Shown: positions 7,999 through 15,922, numbered from the stretch's first letter. The stretch is 25,806 nt of DNA from RGIG5472 sp051867635 (GCA_051867635.1 JBJDYT010000034.1:1-25806), one strand, 5' to 3'. Notes: generated by a model not told the origin, from the sequence alone. Made by a program: numbers and translations.

Positions 7999-9783
7999 TC
8001 AGGTCTCCGAGGAGGTGGTGGGGACGGCGGAGTCCAGGGAATACTTTTGCCGGTACTCCTCAAAATACCTGGCGAAGGCGGAGTCCCGCACTTCCCGGAG
8101 GCTGTTGAGGTACTCGTGGGTGTCGAAGGCGTCGGACTCCAGCTCGATGAGGGCCACGGCGATGTTGGAGCAGTGGTCCGCCACCCGCTCGTAGTTGGTC
8201 AGCAGGTCGTTGAACACAAAGCCCTGGTGCAGGGTGCAGACGCCCTTCTGCAGCCGGTCGATGTGGTGCAGCTTCATCTCGTCGCAGAGGCTGTCGATCA
8301 GCTCCTCCAGCGGCTCCACCCGGCGGGCGTAGTCCAGGTCCTTGCGCTGGAAGGCCTCGATGGAGATGGAGACGATCTCGGACACCGCCCGCTGCATGAC
8401 GGACAGCTCCTGGGCGGCGGCCTCGGAGAAGACGATGTTCTTCTGGTGGATCTCCCGGGCGGTCTCCGCGATGTTCAGCGCGTGGTCGGAGATCCGCTCG
8501 AAGTCGGAGATGGTGTGGAGGAATTCGCACATGTCCTCGTTCTGCTTGCCGGTCAGCTCCTTTTGGCTGATGCTCACAAGGTAGGTGCCCAGCTTGTCCT
8601 CATAGCGGTCCACCACGGACTCCAGCTCCTCCACACGGGCGAAGCCGGACTCGGAATAGTTCCGCAGCAGGGCGAAGGCGGCGAACAGGTTCTCCTCCGC
8701 CTTCTGGGCCATGGAGTTGATGACGATGCGGCTCTGCTCGATGGCCAGGGCGGGGTGCTGGAGGAAACGCTCCTCCAGCCGCTCCATGTCGGGGAGGGAG
8801 GCCTCGGGCTTGTCCTTGATGACGAAGCGGCTGAAGCGGTCCATCAGGCCGATGCAGGGGGCCAGGACCAGGAGCGTGGCCAGGCGGAAGAGGGTGTTCA
8901 GCGCGGCGATGCCCACGCTGGTCATGACCATGTTCATGCAGGGCAGGGGCCAGAGGGCGTTGATGCCGTAGACCACGGGCCCCCAGATGACCACGCCCAG
9001 CACCTCGATGAGGAGGTAGACGTAGGCGGTGCGCTTGCCGTTGACGTTGGCGCCCAGGGCGGAGAGCAGCACGGGGACCGCCGCGCCGATGCCGATACCC
9101 ATGAGCAGGGGGAAGGCGGCGGAGAAGGTCAGCGCCCCGGTGCCGGCCAGAGCCTGCACGATACCGACGGCGGCGGAGGCGCTCTGCAGCACCGCGGTGA
9201 AGGCCGCGCCCACCAGGATGCCCAGGAGGGGGTTGGAGAAGGAGGTGAGGATCTGGATGAACTCCTGGCTCTCCTTCAGGGGGGCCATGGAGCCGCTCAT
9301 GGCGCTCATGCCGAACATGAGGACGGCGAAGCCCATGAGGATGTCGCCCACGTGGTGCTTGACGGGGGACTTGCAGAACATGCGCAGGATGATGCCCGCC
9401 ACGGCGATGACGCCGGTGAGAGTGGTGGTGGAGAGCAGGGAGACCCAGCCGCCCCCGGTCCCCAGGTCGGACAGGCAGATGATCCACCCGGTGACGCTGG
9501 TGCCCAGCGTGGCGCCCAGGACGATGCCGATGGCCTGCCGGAACTGCATCATGCCGGAGTTGACGAAGCCCACCACCATCACGGATGTGGCGGAGGAGGA
9601 CTGGATCACGGCGGTGACGGCGGTGCCCAGCAGCAGCCCCTTCCAGGGCGAACTGGTGAGCTTGTACAGCACGATCTCCAGCCTGCTGCCGGCCACCTTT
9701 TTCAGCCCGTCGCCCATCAGCGTCATGCCGAAGAGGAACAGCGCCACGCCGCTGAGCAGCGAGATGATATTGGAAAGGCCCAT
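7999..9783 (-). CDS. Na/Pi cotransporter family protein with C-terminal PhoU domain (copy 1)
   Basis: Sodium-coupled phosphate transporter of 594 residues in the cytoplasmic membrane. The NptA/PNaS family signature occurs in two inverted halves: QSSSATSVM (about 61-69) and QSASAAVGI (about 200-208), each followed by hydrophobic spans. After residue about 320 the protein becomes a soluble helical PhoU-like region (about 345-575). The in-frame GTG at 9792 is a poorer start, since GGGAG lies 10 nt before the ATG at 9783 but almost touches the GTG. It is divergent from the PhoP/PhoR-like operon and related in architecture to the second cotransporter at 13258. The two copies are clearly diverged, so this is not a recent duplication. 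Phosphate as substrate is inferred from family and neighbours. Confidence 0.92.
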   Translation of the reverse strand: MGLSNIISLLSGVALFLFGMTLMGDGLKKVAGSRLEIVLYKLTSSPWKGLLLGTAVTAVIQSSSATSVMVVGFVNSGMMQFRQAIGIVLGATLGTSVTGWIICLSDLGTGGGWVSLLSTTTLTGVIAVAGIILRMFCKSPVKHHVGDILMGFAVLMFGMSAMSGSMAPLKESQEFIQILTSFSNPLLGILVGAAFTAVLQSASAAVGIVQALAGTGALTFSAAFPLLMGIGIGAAVPVLLSALGANVNGKRTAYVYLLIEVLGVVIWGPVVYGINALWPLPCMNMVMTSVGIAALNTLFRLATLLVLAPCIGLMDRFSRFVIKDKPEASLPDMERLEERFLQHPALAIEQSRIVINSMAQKAEENLFAAFALLRNYSESGFARVEELESVVDRYEDKLGTYLVSISQKELTGKQNEDMCEFLHTISDFERISDHALNIAETAREIHQKNIVFSEAAAQELSVMQRAVSEIVSISIEAFQRKDLDYARRVEPLEELIDSLCDEMKLHHIDRLQKGVCTLHQGFVFNDLLTNYERVADHCSNIAVALIELESDAFDTHEYLNSLREVRDSAFARYFEEYRQKYSLDSAVPTTSSET

Positions 9784-9868
9784 TCCGATCACTCTCCCAT
9801 TTTTTCGTTCTTATTGATCCCAGGCCGACACGGGGCGAGGGGCACAGACCCACATGATCCCAAGCATA

Positions 9869-9897
9869 AGTATAGCAGAGAAAAACAAAATGGGGAA
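9869..9897 (-). promoter_or_regulatory. possible promoter of cotransporter copy 1
   Basis: On the minus strand an extended -10, TGCTATACT (TATACT at 9869-9874), with only a weak -35 (TTCCCC, 9892-9897). The TTTAAC repeats that control the divergent operon lie about 70-90 bp upstream. Phosphate control from that distance is possible but unproven. Confidence 0.5.
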
Positions 9898-9942
9898 ATA
9901 CATCTTCGCTTTTTTCGCGTTTGAAATTGACTTTTCTCCAAT

Positions 9943-9964
9943 TTTAACATAAATTTAACATGAA
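9943..9964 (+). promoter_or_regulatory. PHO-box-like direct repeat upstream of phoP-like operon
   Basis: Two adjacent 11-bp units, TTTAACATAAA and TTTAACATGAA, match at 10 of 11 positions. A further TTTACA lies at 9978-9983, 23 bp after the second TTAACA. Firmicute PhoP boxes are direct repeats of TT(A/C/T)ACA-like hexamers about 11 bp apart, which this fits. The assignment to PhoP is inference. Confidence 0.7.
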
Positions 9965-9969
9965 ACGGG

Positions 9970-9998
9970 TTTTGTATTTTACACATTTCCCCTATACT
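9970..9998 (+). promoter_or_regulatory. promoter of the phoP-phoR-HD operon
   Basis: TATACT (9993-9998) with a 17-nt spacer to a poor -35, TTTTGT (9970-9975). A weak -35 beneath upstream activator repeats is expected of an activator-dependent promoter. Confidence 0.6.
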
Positions 9999-10031
9999 GG
10001 GAGAAAACTGGGAGAGCAGCGAGGTGAGCGC

Positions 10032-10706
10032 ATGATCTATCTGCTGGAGGACGACGACAGCATCCGCAAGCTGGTGGTGTATACGCTGGAGAGCCAGGGG
10101 TATCAGGCCAGGGGCTTCGCCCTGCCCTCCGCCTTCTGGAAGGCCATGGCGGAGGAGCAGCCGGAGCTGCTGCTGCTGGACATCATGCTGCCGGAGGAGG
10201 ACGGCCTGTCCATCCTGCGGAAGCTGCGGCTCGGCGGCGCCACCCGCCGCCTGCCGGTCATCATGCTCACGGCGAAGAACACGGAATACGACCGCGTGGT
10301 GGGCCTGGACGAGGGGGCGGACGACTTCATCTCCAAGCCCTTCGGCATGATGGAGCTGGTGGCCCGGGTGCGGGCGGTGCTGCGCCGCACGGAGACGGAG
10401 TCCGCCTGCACGGAGTACCGGGTGGGGCAGCTGTACGTCTGCCCGGAGAAGCACCTCGTGCGTGTGGAGGGACGGGACGTGCCCCTGACCTATAAGGAAT
10501 TCGAGCTTTTGTGCCTGCTGCTGGAGAACCAGGGCGTGGTGCTGACCCGCAGCACCCTGATGGACCGCATCTGGGGCTGCGAGCTGGACCGGGAGAACCG
10601 GACGTTGGACGTGCATATCCGCACCCTGCGGTCGAAGCTGGGCGAGGCGGGCCGCTGCATCGAGACGGTGCGGGGCGTGGGCTATAAGATCGGAGGAGAC
10701 GAATGA
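10032..10706 (+). CDS. PhoP/PhoB-like OmpR-family response regulator
   Basis: Response regulator of 224 residues, likely the phosphate regulator. The receiver domain carries D7/D8, phospho-acceptor D50 in LLLLDIMLP, T80 and K102 in SKPFGM. The C-terminal winged-helix domain (about 125-221) carries LTYKEFELL and DVHIRTLRSKLGE and ends in VRGVGYKI. The ATG at 10032 has GAGGTGA upstream; the frame extends to 9960 but that codon lies inside the PHO-box region. It overlaps the kinase gene by 4 nt. Phosphate control is assigned from the flanking Na/Pi-PhoU transporters and the PHO-box-like repeats in front of this operon and of the second transporter, not from the regulator's own sequence. Confidence 0.88.
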   Translation: MIYLLEDDDSIRKLVVYTLESQGYQARGFALPSAFWKAMAEEQPELLLLDIMLPEEDGLSILRKLRLGGATRRLPVIMLTAKNTEYDRVVGLDEGADDFISKPFGMMELVARVRAVLRRTETESACTEYRVGQLYVCPEKHLVRVEGRDVPLTYKEFELLCLLLENQGVVLTRSTLMDRIWGCELDRENRTLDVHIRTLRSKLGEAGRCIETVRGVGYKIGGDE

Positions 10707-12349
10707 CCGGGCGCATTTTCCGCAGCGTCTTTCTCGCGGGCCTGGTGGTGCTGGTGCTGTGCTGCACGCTGCTGCTGGGGGCGCAGTACGAGTACCACGA
10801 GCGGCAGGTGTTCGAGGGGCTGGCGGCGGAGACGGACTATGTGGCCCACGGCATGGACCTCATGGGCGGGGACTATCTCAAGACCCTGGAGACGGACGAG
10901 CGCCTGACCTGGATCGCGGCGGACGGCACGGTGCTGTACGACAGCGCGGCGGACGCGGCCCGGATGGAGAACCATCTGGACCGGGAGGAGGTGGCCCAGG
11001 CCCTGGCCGAGGGCAGAGGCCAGAGCACCCACGAGTCCGGTACCCTGATGGAAAAGACCCTGTATTATGCCGAGCGCCTGGCGGACGGGACGGTGGTGCG
11101 CCTGTCCTGCACCCAGGAGACGGTGGCGGCGGTGCTGCTGCGCATGGCAGGACCGCTTTTGTGGGTGGTGCTGCTGGCGCTGGGCCTGTCCCTGCTGCTG
11201 GCCTACCGTCTGGCGCGGCAGATCGTCCGGCCCATCAACCGCATGGACCTGGGGGACCCCGACGTGGGCAGCGTCTATCCGGAGCTGGAGCCCCTGGTGG
11301 GCCGTGTGCGGGAGCAGAACCGCACCATCCGCCGGCAGATGGACGAGCTGGGGAAGCGGCAGCGGGAATTTGAAGCCATCACCAACAACATGCGGGAGGG
11401 CTTTTTGCTGGTGGACCGCCAGCTGAACATCCTCTCGGGCAACCGCAGCGCCCTGCAGCTGCTCTCCTCCGGGGCGGAGGTGTCCAGCCTGCGCCAGAGC
11501 GTCTGCCGGGGAGAGATCCTCAGCGCCGCCACGGCGGCCCTGGCCGGCGAGCACGCGGAGATGCTGCTGACGCCGGAGAGCGGCACCTATCAGGTGGTGG
11601 CGAACCCGGTGGTGGCCGACGGGCAGGTGACGGGCGTGGTGGTCATCATGATGGACGTGACGGAGCGGCAGGAGCGGGAGGCCCTGCGCCGGGAGTTCAC
11701 CGCCAACGTCTCCCACGAGCTGAAAACGCCCCTGACCTCCATCTCCGGCTTCGCGGAGCTGATGAAGGAGGGGCTGGTGCCGCTGGAGAAGATGAAGGAG
11801 TTCTCCGGGGACATCTACCGGGAGTCCAGCCGCCTCATCGCCCTGGTGGACGACATCATCGACCTCTCCCGCCTGGACGAGGGCAGCGCCCCCATGGAGC
11901 GGGAGCGGGTGGAGCTGCGCGCTCTCGCGGACGAGACGCTGGAGAGCCTGCGCAGCCCGGCGGAGAAGAAGGGCGTGACCCTCTCCCTCACGGGAGACGA
12001 GGCGTGGATCACCGGCGTCCGCACGCTGCTGGGCGAAATGCTCTATAACCTCTGCGACAACGCCATCAAGTATAACCGGGAGGGCGGCAGCGTCACCGTC
12101 TCCGTGGCGAAGGGCGAGCGGGAGACCCGGCTCTGCGTCGCGGACACCGGCATCGGCATCCCCTATGCCCACCAGAGCCGGGTGTTCGAGCGCTTTTACC
12201 GGGTGGACAAGAGCCACAGCCGCGCCGTCGGCGGCACGGGCCTGGGCCTGTCCATCGTCAAGCACGCGGCCCAGTACCACAACGCCCGGCTGGAGCTGGA
12301 GAGCGAGCCGGGCCGCGGCACCGCCATCACCGTGATTTTTAAGGAGTGA
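10703..12349 (+). CDS. PhoR-like sensor histidine kinase with PAS domain
   Basis: Sensor kinase of 548 residues. TM1 (about 8-27), an extracytoplasmic loop of about 120 residues and TM2 (about 148-168) are followed by a short linker and a PAS domain (about 225-320). HisKA carries H338 in FTANVSHELKTP. The HATPase domain has N-box NLCDNAIKY (449-457), G1 box DTGIGIP (481-487), F-box FERFYR and G2 box GTGLGLSIVK (511-520). All catalytic boxes are intact. The TM-loop-TM-PAS-HisKA order is that of Firmicute PhoR. The start overlaps the regulator stop (ATGA). The next gene begins 4 nt after its stop with its ribosome site inside this reading frame. Confidence 0.9.
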   Translation: MTGRIFRSVFLAGLVVLVLCCTLLLGAQYEYHERQVFEGLAAETDYVAHGMDLMGGDYLKTLETDERLTWIAADGTVLYDSAADAARMENHLDREEVAQALAEGRGQSTHESGTLMEKTLYYAERLADGTVVRLSCTQETVAAVLLRMAGPLLWVVLLALGLSLLLAYRLARQIVRPINRMDLGDPDVGSVYPELEPLVGRVREQNRTIRRQMDELGKRQREFEAITNNMREGFLLVDRQLNILSGNRSALQLLSSGAEVSSLRQSVCRGEILSAATAALAGEHAEMLLTPESGTYQVVANPVVADGQVTGVVVIMMDVTERQEREALRREFTANVSHELKTPLTSISGFAELMKEGLVPLEKMKEFSGDIYRESSRLIALVDDIIDLSRLDEGSAPMERERVELRALADETLESLRSPAEKKGVTLSLTGDEAWITGVRTLLGEMLYNLCDNAIKYNREGGSVTVSVAKGERETRLCVADTGIGIPYAHQSRVFERFYRVDKSHSRAVGGTGLGLSIVKHAAQYHNARLELESEPGRGTAITVIFKE

Positions 12350-12353
12350 ATGT

Positions 12354-13013
12354 ATGATCACTTTTGAAGAGATACGCCATAACGAGGCCATCAACACCTA
12401 TATCCGCAAGGCGGACGAGTCCCTGGTTGCCCTGGGCTTTACGGAGCACAGCTTCGCCCATGTGGGCCTGGTGGCGGACAAGTGCCGCTATATCCTGCAG
12501 ACCCTGGGCTATGACGCCCGGGTCATCGAGCTGGCCCAGATCGCGGCCTACCTCCACGATATCGGGAACCTGGTCAACCGCATCGACCACTCCCAGAGCG
12601 GGGCGGTCATGGCTTTCCGCATCCTGGACAACCTGGGCATGCCCCCGGAGGAGATCAGCGAGATCGTCACCGCCATCGGCAACCACGACGAGGGCACCGG
12701 CAAGCCGGTGAGCCCCATGGCGGCGGCGCTGATCCTGGCGGACAAGTCCGATGTGCGGCGCAGCCGCGTCCGCAACCGGGACGAGAGCCATTTCGACATC
12801 CACGACCGGGTGAACTACTCCGTGAAGAAGGCGGAGCTGAAGATCAACGAGAGCCACACCCTGGTGAAGCTGAAGCTTTCCGTGGACACCCACTACAGCT
12901 CGGTGATGGAGTATTTCGAGATATTCATGCAGCGGATGCTGCTCTGCCGCAAGGCGGCGGAGACGCTGGGGCTGGAGTTCAAGCTCATGATCAACGAGCA
13001 GCAGCTGATGTAA
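12354..13013 (+). CDS. HD-domain phosphohydrolase-like protein in the Pho-like operon
   Basis: Soluble protein of 219 residues with an intact HD metal-binding pattern: H36 in the first helix, the H68-D69 doublet in AYLHDIGNL, H79 in DHSQSG, H111-D112 in GNHDEG, and D130 in LILADKSD. This layout is typical of HD-superfamily phosphohydrolases, which act on nucleotides or nucleotide second messengers; the substrate cannot be read from the sequence. About 80 C-terminal residues look alpha/beta and are unfamiliar. The ATG has AAGGAG (12341-12346) at 7-nt spacing, overlapping the phoR-like gene end. It therefore belongs to the same transcript, which ends at the terminator at 13086. Confidence 0.87.
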   Translation: MITFEEIRHNEAINTYIRKADESLVALGFTEHSFAHVGLVADKCRYILQTLGYDARVIELAQIAAYLHDIGNLVNRIDHSQSGAVMAFRILDNLGMPPEEISEIVTAIGNHDEGTGKPVSPMAAALILADKSDVRRSRVRNRDESHFDIHDRVNYSVKKAELKINESHTLVKLKLSVDTHYSSVMEYFEIFMQRMLLCRKAAETLGLEFKLMINEQQLM

Positions 13014-13049
13014 AAACTTGCGCCCGCAGGCGCAGATAAAATCATTTTC

Positions 13050-13070
13050 CGCCGCGGCGTGCACGCGGCG
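13050..13070 (+). other. GC-rich hairpin upstream of the operon terminator
   Basis: A 7-bp stem, CGCCGCG/CGCGGCG, around a 7-nt loop, lies between the HD gene and the main terminator. The next bases are TATTGCTGTTTTC, so it could assist termination or protect the transcript end. Confidence 0.35.
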
Positions 13071-13085
13071 TATTGCTGTTTTCAG

Positions 13086-13112
13086 CGGGGCCGGGAGCGG
13101 CCCCGTTTTTTT
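13086..13112 (+). terminator. intrinsic terminator of the phoP-phoR-HD operon
   Basis: Perfect 8-bp stem (CGGGGCCG 13086-13093 with CGGCCCCG 13098-13105), GGAG loop, then seven T (13106-13112). Confidence 0.93.
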
Positions 13113-13138
13113 CACGCTTTTTTTGCATGGATTTCACA

Positions 13139-13160
13139 TTTAACCTGGATTTAACCTGTT
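13139..13160 (+). promoter_or_regulatory. PHO-box-like direct repeat upstream of cotransporter copy 2
   Basis: Two adjacent 11-bp units, TTTAACCTGGA and TTTAACCTGTT. A third partial match, TTTAAG (13173-13178), lies two helical turns downstream, and TTCACA precedes at 13133. The second unit begins 39 bp before the -10 hexamer, the same distance as at the phoP-like promoter. Confidence 0.7.
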
Positions 13161-13165
13161 TGCGG

Positions 13166-13194
13166 TTTCGGATTTAAGATTGGCCCTTTACACT
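13166..13194 (+). promoter_or_regulatory. promoter of cotransporter copy 2
   Basis: TACACT (13189-13194) with a 17-nt spacer to a very poor -35, TTTCGG (13166-13171). This is consistent with dependence on the upstream repeats. The leader to the ATG is about 55 nt. Confidence 0.55.
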
Positions 13195-13257
13195 GAAAGC
13201 GGAATACAAACAGGAAGACAGTGAAATCATATCCTTCAAGGGAAAGGAATCGAACGA

Positions 13258-15012
13258 ATGGACATTTTTGACGTATTGAATCTCGTCGGGGGGCTGTGCC
13301 TGTTTCTGCTGGGCATGAACCTCATGGGCGAGTACCTGGAAAAGAGCGCCGGCAACAGCCTGAAGGCGCTGCTGGGCCGCCTGACCACCAGCAAGGCCGC
13401 GGGCTTCTTCACGGGCCTGGGCGTGACGGCGGTGATCCAGTCCTCCTCCGCCACCACGGTCATGGTGGTGGGCTTCGTGAACTCCGGGCTCATGACCTTG
13501 AAGCAGGCCATCAATGTCATCATGGGCGCCAACGTGGGCACCACGGTCACGGCCTGGATCCTGAGCCTCACGGGCATTGAGAGCGACAACTTCTTCATAC
13601 GGCTGCTCAAGCCCTCCTCCTTCACGCCCATCCTGGCGGCCGTCGGCATCGTGCTGTACATGTCTGGCAAGAGCAGCCGGAAAAAGGACGTGGGCATGAT
13701 CCTGCTGGGCTTTTCCACGCTGATGTTCGGCATGGACGCCATGTCCGCCGCCGTGTCGGGGCTGCGGGACGTGCCGGAGTTCCGCAATATCCTGACGCTG
13801 TTCACCAATCCCGTTCTGGGCGTCCTGGCCGGCGCGCTGCTGACGGCCATCATCCAGTCCTCCTCCGCCTCCGTGGGTATCCTGCAGGCCCTCTCCAGCA
13901 CCGGCCAGATCACCTTCGGCGCGGCCATCCCCATCATCATGGGCCAGAACATCGGCACCTGCGTCACGGCCATGCTCTCCTCCGTGGGCACCACCCGCAA
14001 CGCCCGCCGGGCCGCCACCGTGCACCTGTGCTTCAACGTCATCGGCACGGCGGTGTGGCTCACCGTGTTCTGCGTGGTGAACGCCCTCATCGACCTGCCC
14101 TTTGTGAACGGCCCCGCGGATGAGTTCGGCATCGCCGTGGCTCACACCGCCTTCAACGTCCTCTGCACGGCGCTGCTGCTGCCCATGTCGGGCTGGCTGG
14201 AAAAGCTGGCCTACCGGCTGATCCCGGAGACCAAGACGGTGGAAAAGCGCAGCGAGCTGGACGAGCGCCTCCTGACCACCCCCGCCATCGCCATGCAGCG
14301 CTGCCGCAAGGTGGCGGAGGATATGGCCAACACCTCCGTCCGCGCCATGAAGACCGCCATCGCCCAGCTCGACAAATACGACCCCGCCCTGGCCGAGCAG
14401 GTGCGGGAGGAGGAGAACGAGGCGGACCACTACGAGGATATCCTCGGCACCTATCTTGTGAAGCTCAGTGCTCTGCCCATGAGCGACGAGGACAACGCCG
14501 AGTCCGCCAAGCTCCTGCACCTTATCGGGGATTTCGAGCGCATCTCCGACCACGCGGTGAACCTGGTGGAGTCCGTGGAGGAGGTGGAGACCAAGGGCAT
14601 CCGCTTCTCCGACACGGCCCGGCATGAGCTGGGGCTGCTGACCTCCGCGGTCAGCGAGATCCTGGGTCTGGCGCTGAACGCCTTTTTGCTCAACGACCTG
14701 CGCTCCGCGGCGCTGGTGGAGCCGCTGGAGCAGGTGGTGGATACGCTGAAGGAGCAGCTCCGCTCCCGTCATATCCGTCGGCTGCAGCAGGGCGGCTGCT
14801 CCATCGAAGCGGGCTTCGTCTGGTCCGACGTGCTGACGGACCTGGAGCGGGTGGCGGACCACTGCTCCAATATCGCCGGCTGCGTCATCGAGATGACCCA
14901 CGCCAGCCTGGACCTCCACGAGCGCCTGCACGCCGTGCGGGAGGAGGACCCGGACTTCGCCTCCCTCTACCAGAGCTACGCGAAGAAGTACGCCCTGGTC
15001 ACGGGGGAGTGA
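13258..15012 (+). CDS. Na/Pi cotransporter family protein with C-terminal PhoU domain (copy 2)
   Basis: Sodium-phosphate cotransporter of 584 residues. The duplicated family signature is QSSSATTVM (61-69) and QSSSASVGI (200-208). Membrane spans fill residues 1 to about 310, and a soluble helical PhoU-like region lies at about 335-565. The residues around ERVADHCSNIAG near the C-terminus are typical of PhoU repeats and also occur in copy 1. The ATG has AAGGA about 9 nt upstream. It is transcribed from its own promoter behind PHO-box-like repeats, while the preceding operon is closed by a strong terminator. It probably responds to phosphate starvation (inference). Confidence 0.93.
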   Translation: MDIFDVLNLVGGLCLFLLGMNLMGEYLEKSAGNSLKALLGRLTTSKAAGFFTGLGVTAVIQSSSATTVMVVGFVNSGLMTLKQAINVIMGANVGTTVTAWILSLTGIESDNFFIRLLKPSSFTPILAAVGIVLYMSGKSSRKKDVGMILLGFSTLMFGMDAMSAAVSGLRDVPEFRNILTLFTNPVLGVLAGALLTAIIQSSSASVGILQALSSTGQITFGAAIPIIMGQNIGTCVTAMLSSVGTTRNARRAATVHLCFNVIGTAVWLTVFCVVNALIDLPFVNGPADEFGIAVAHTAFNVLCTALLLPMSGWLEKLAYRLIPETKTVEKRSELDERLLTTPAIAMQRCRKVAEDMANTSVRAMKTAIAQLDKYDPALAEQVREEENEADHYEDILGTYLVKLSALPMSDEDNAESAKLLHLIGDFERISDHAVNLVESVEEVETKGIRFSDTARHELGLLTSAVSEILGLALNAFLLNDLRSAALVEPLEQVVDTLKEQLRSRHIRRLQQGGCSIEAGFVWSDVLTDLERVADHCSNIAGCVIEMTHASLDLHERLHAVREEDPDFASLYQSYAKKYALVTGE

Positions 15013-15032
15013 TACCCGCGCGCCATAGCGAC

Positions 15033-15069
15033 AAAAGCCCCGCTGCCCATGCAGGCAGCGGGGCTTTTT
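15033..15069. terminator. bidirectional intrinsic terminator
   Basis: 15-bp stem (15033-15047 with 15054-15068), 6-nt loop CATGCA, A-tract on one side and T-tract on the other. It separates cotransporter copy 2 (plus) from the convergent XRE gene (minus). Confidence 0.92.
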
Positions 15070-15073
15070 CCTT

Positions 15074-15754
15074 TCAGCAGGGCGGGCGCTTTTTCCGTTT
15101 TTGCAGCGCTTCGATCGCAAGGTCCGCCGCCAGGAAGAGCAGCAGGCGGACGGTGACGACCAGCGGAACGAGGGTGTAGTCCCCCGCCTCCCTCACCGGG
15201 TCCAGAGCGGCGAAGGGCAGGGAGGCGCACAGCATTCCGGCGGCGAGGGCGGCGGCGTATGCAAGCTTTTGCTTCAGCGGTATCACGCACTTGCCCACCG
15301 TCAGCAGGAGCAACAGCAGCAGAAAACCGGCCGGGGAGAGGATCAGAATGACCCTGTCCACTATCCCCCAGGCGTCCGTCAGACGCATGTGGGAGACGAG
15401 CAGCGGCATCTCCTCCTGCGGCAGCTGTCCCTCCGGAAGGGGGAAGAAGTGACCGGCGCTCCAGAGCAGCAGGGAGCTGCACAGCGTCAGCACCGGCAGC
15501 AGGACGAAGAGCACGGCGGCGGCCGTTTTGACGCGTCGCGCCGCCCGCAGCGAGCGCTCCTGTCCGTACAGCAGGCCCTCCAGGTCGGTCCCGTACAGGG
15601 CGCAGAGCCGCGCGAGCATTTCGATATCCGGCCTTGTCCGGTCCCGCTCATAGCTGGACAGCGCCTGCCGGGTGACACCCAGCTTTTCCGCCGCCTGCTC
15701 CTGGGTCATGCCGCTGCCGAGACGGAGCTGGCGGAGACGGCTGCCGATAGACAT
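15074..15754 (-). CDS. XRE-family regulator with C-terminal four-helix membrane domain
   Basis: Protein of 226 residues. The N-terminal Cro/C1-type helix-turn-helix (about 5-60) has MTQEQAAEKLG, TRQALSSYERD and RPDIEMLARL. It is followed by about 150 residues with four hydrophobic spans (about 77-100, 129-151, 160-183 and 195-215), so the regulator is probably membrane-bound. The start has GAGGTGATG just upstream and a good promoter, giving a very short leader. It is divergent from the greA-like gene with back-to-back promoters in the 168-nt gap. The signal and targets are unknown. This HTH plus membrane-domain layout recurs in Firmicutes, often beside small membrane proteins or transporters. 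Confidence 0.88.
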   Translation of the reverse strand: MSIGSRLRQLRLGSGMTQEQAAEKLGVTRQALSSYERDRTRPDIEMLARLCALYGTDLEGLLYGQERSLRAARRVKTAAAVLFVLLPVLTLCSSLLLWSAGHFFPLPEGQLPQEEMPLLVSHMRLTDAWGIVDRVILILSPAGFLLLLLLLTVGKCVIPLKQKLAYAAALAAGMLCASLPFAALDPVREAGDYTLVPLVVTVRLLLFLAADLAIEALQKRKKRPPC

Positions 15755-15773
15755 GTTTCATCACCTCGCCCCC

Positions 15774-15803
15774 AGTATAGGAAAGGCCGGGGCGGAACGT
15801 CAA
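15774..15803 (-). promoter_or_regulatory. promoter of the membrane XRE gene
   Basis: On the minus strand TTGACG (15798-15803), 18-nt spacer, TATACT (15774-15779). The predicted start site is roughly 12 nt before the ATG. Confidence 0.7.
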
Positions 15804-15854
15804 GCAAGGATTTGTTGCCCCGGGCGCGCCGGACGCTTTTTCGCCAGCCTCCCC

Positions 15855-15884
15855 CTGGCAAAGCGGGGGAAACTGTGGTATACT
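15855..15884 (+). promoter_or_regulatory. promoter of the greA-like gene
   Basis: CTGGCA (15855-15860), 18-nt spacer, TATACT (15879-15884), 38 nt before the ATG. Confidence 0.6.
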
Positions 15885-15922
15885 GCCGCTGGATAAAAAC
15901 GAAGCCGGGAGGAGGAGCGTCC

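Noticed and set aside
7951..9924. 657-codon plus-strand frame opposite cotransporter copy 1
   Set aside because: Composition is dominated by Gly, His, Asp and Val, with no motifs. It is a complement of a well-conserved Na/Pi-PhoU gene and spans its promoter.
10682..12397. 571-codon minus-strand frame opposite the PhoR-like kinase
   Set aside because: Antisense shadow; Gln/His/Leu-rich with no domains, while the plus strand has all kinase boxes.
7999..15012. recent tandem duplication of the Na/Pi cotransporter gene
   Set aside because: The two proteins share architecture and signature motifs, but most residues differ and the genes are on opposite strands. They are old paralogues or independently acquired.
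13174..15120. 648-codon minus-strand frame opposite cotransporter copy 2
   Set aside because: Antisense shadow with His/Gly-rich low-complexity product. It also crosses the promoter and terminator of the real gene.
15101..15922. N-terminal extension of the greA frame
   Set aside because: The extension lies antisense to the membrane XRE gene and through two promoters. The ATG at 15923 has a ribosome site and begins the normal GreA coiled coil.
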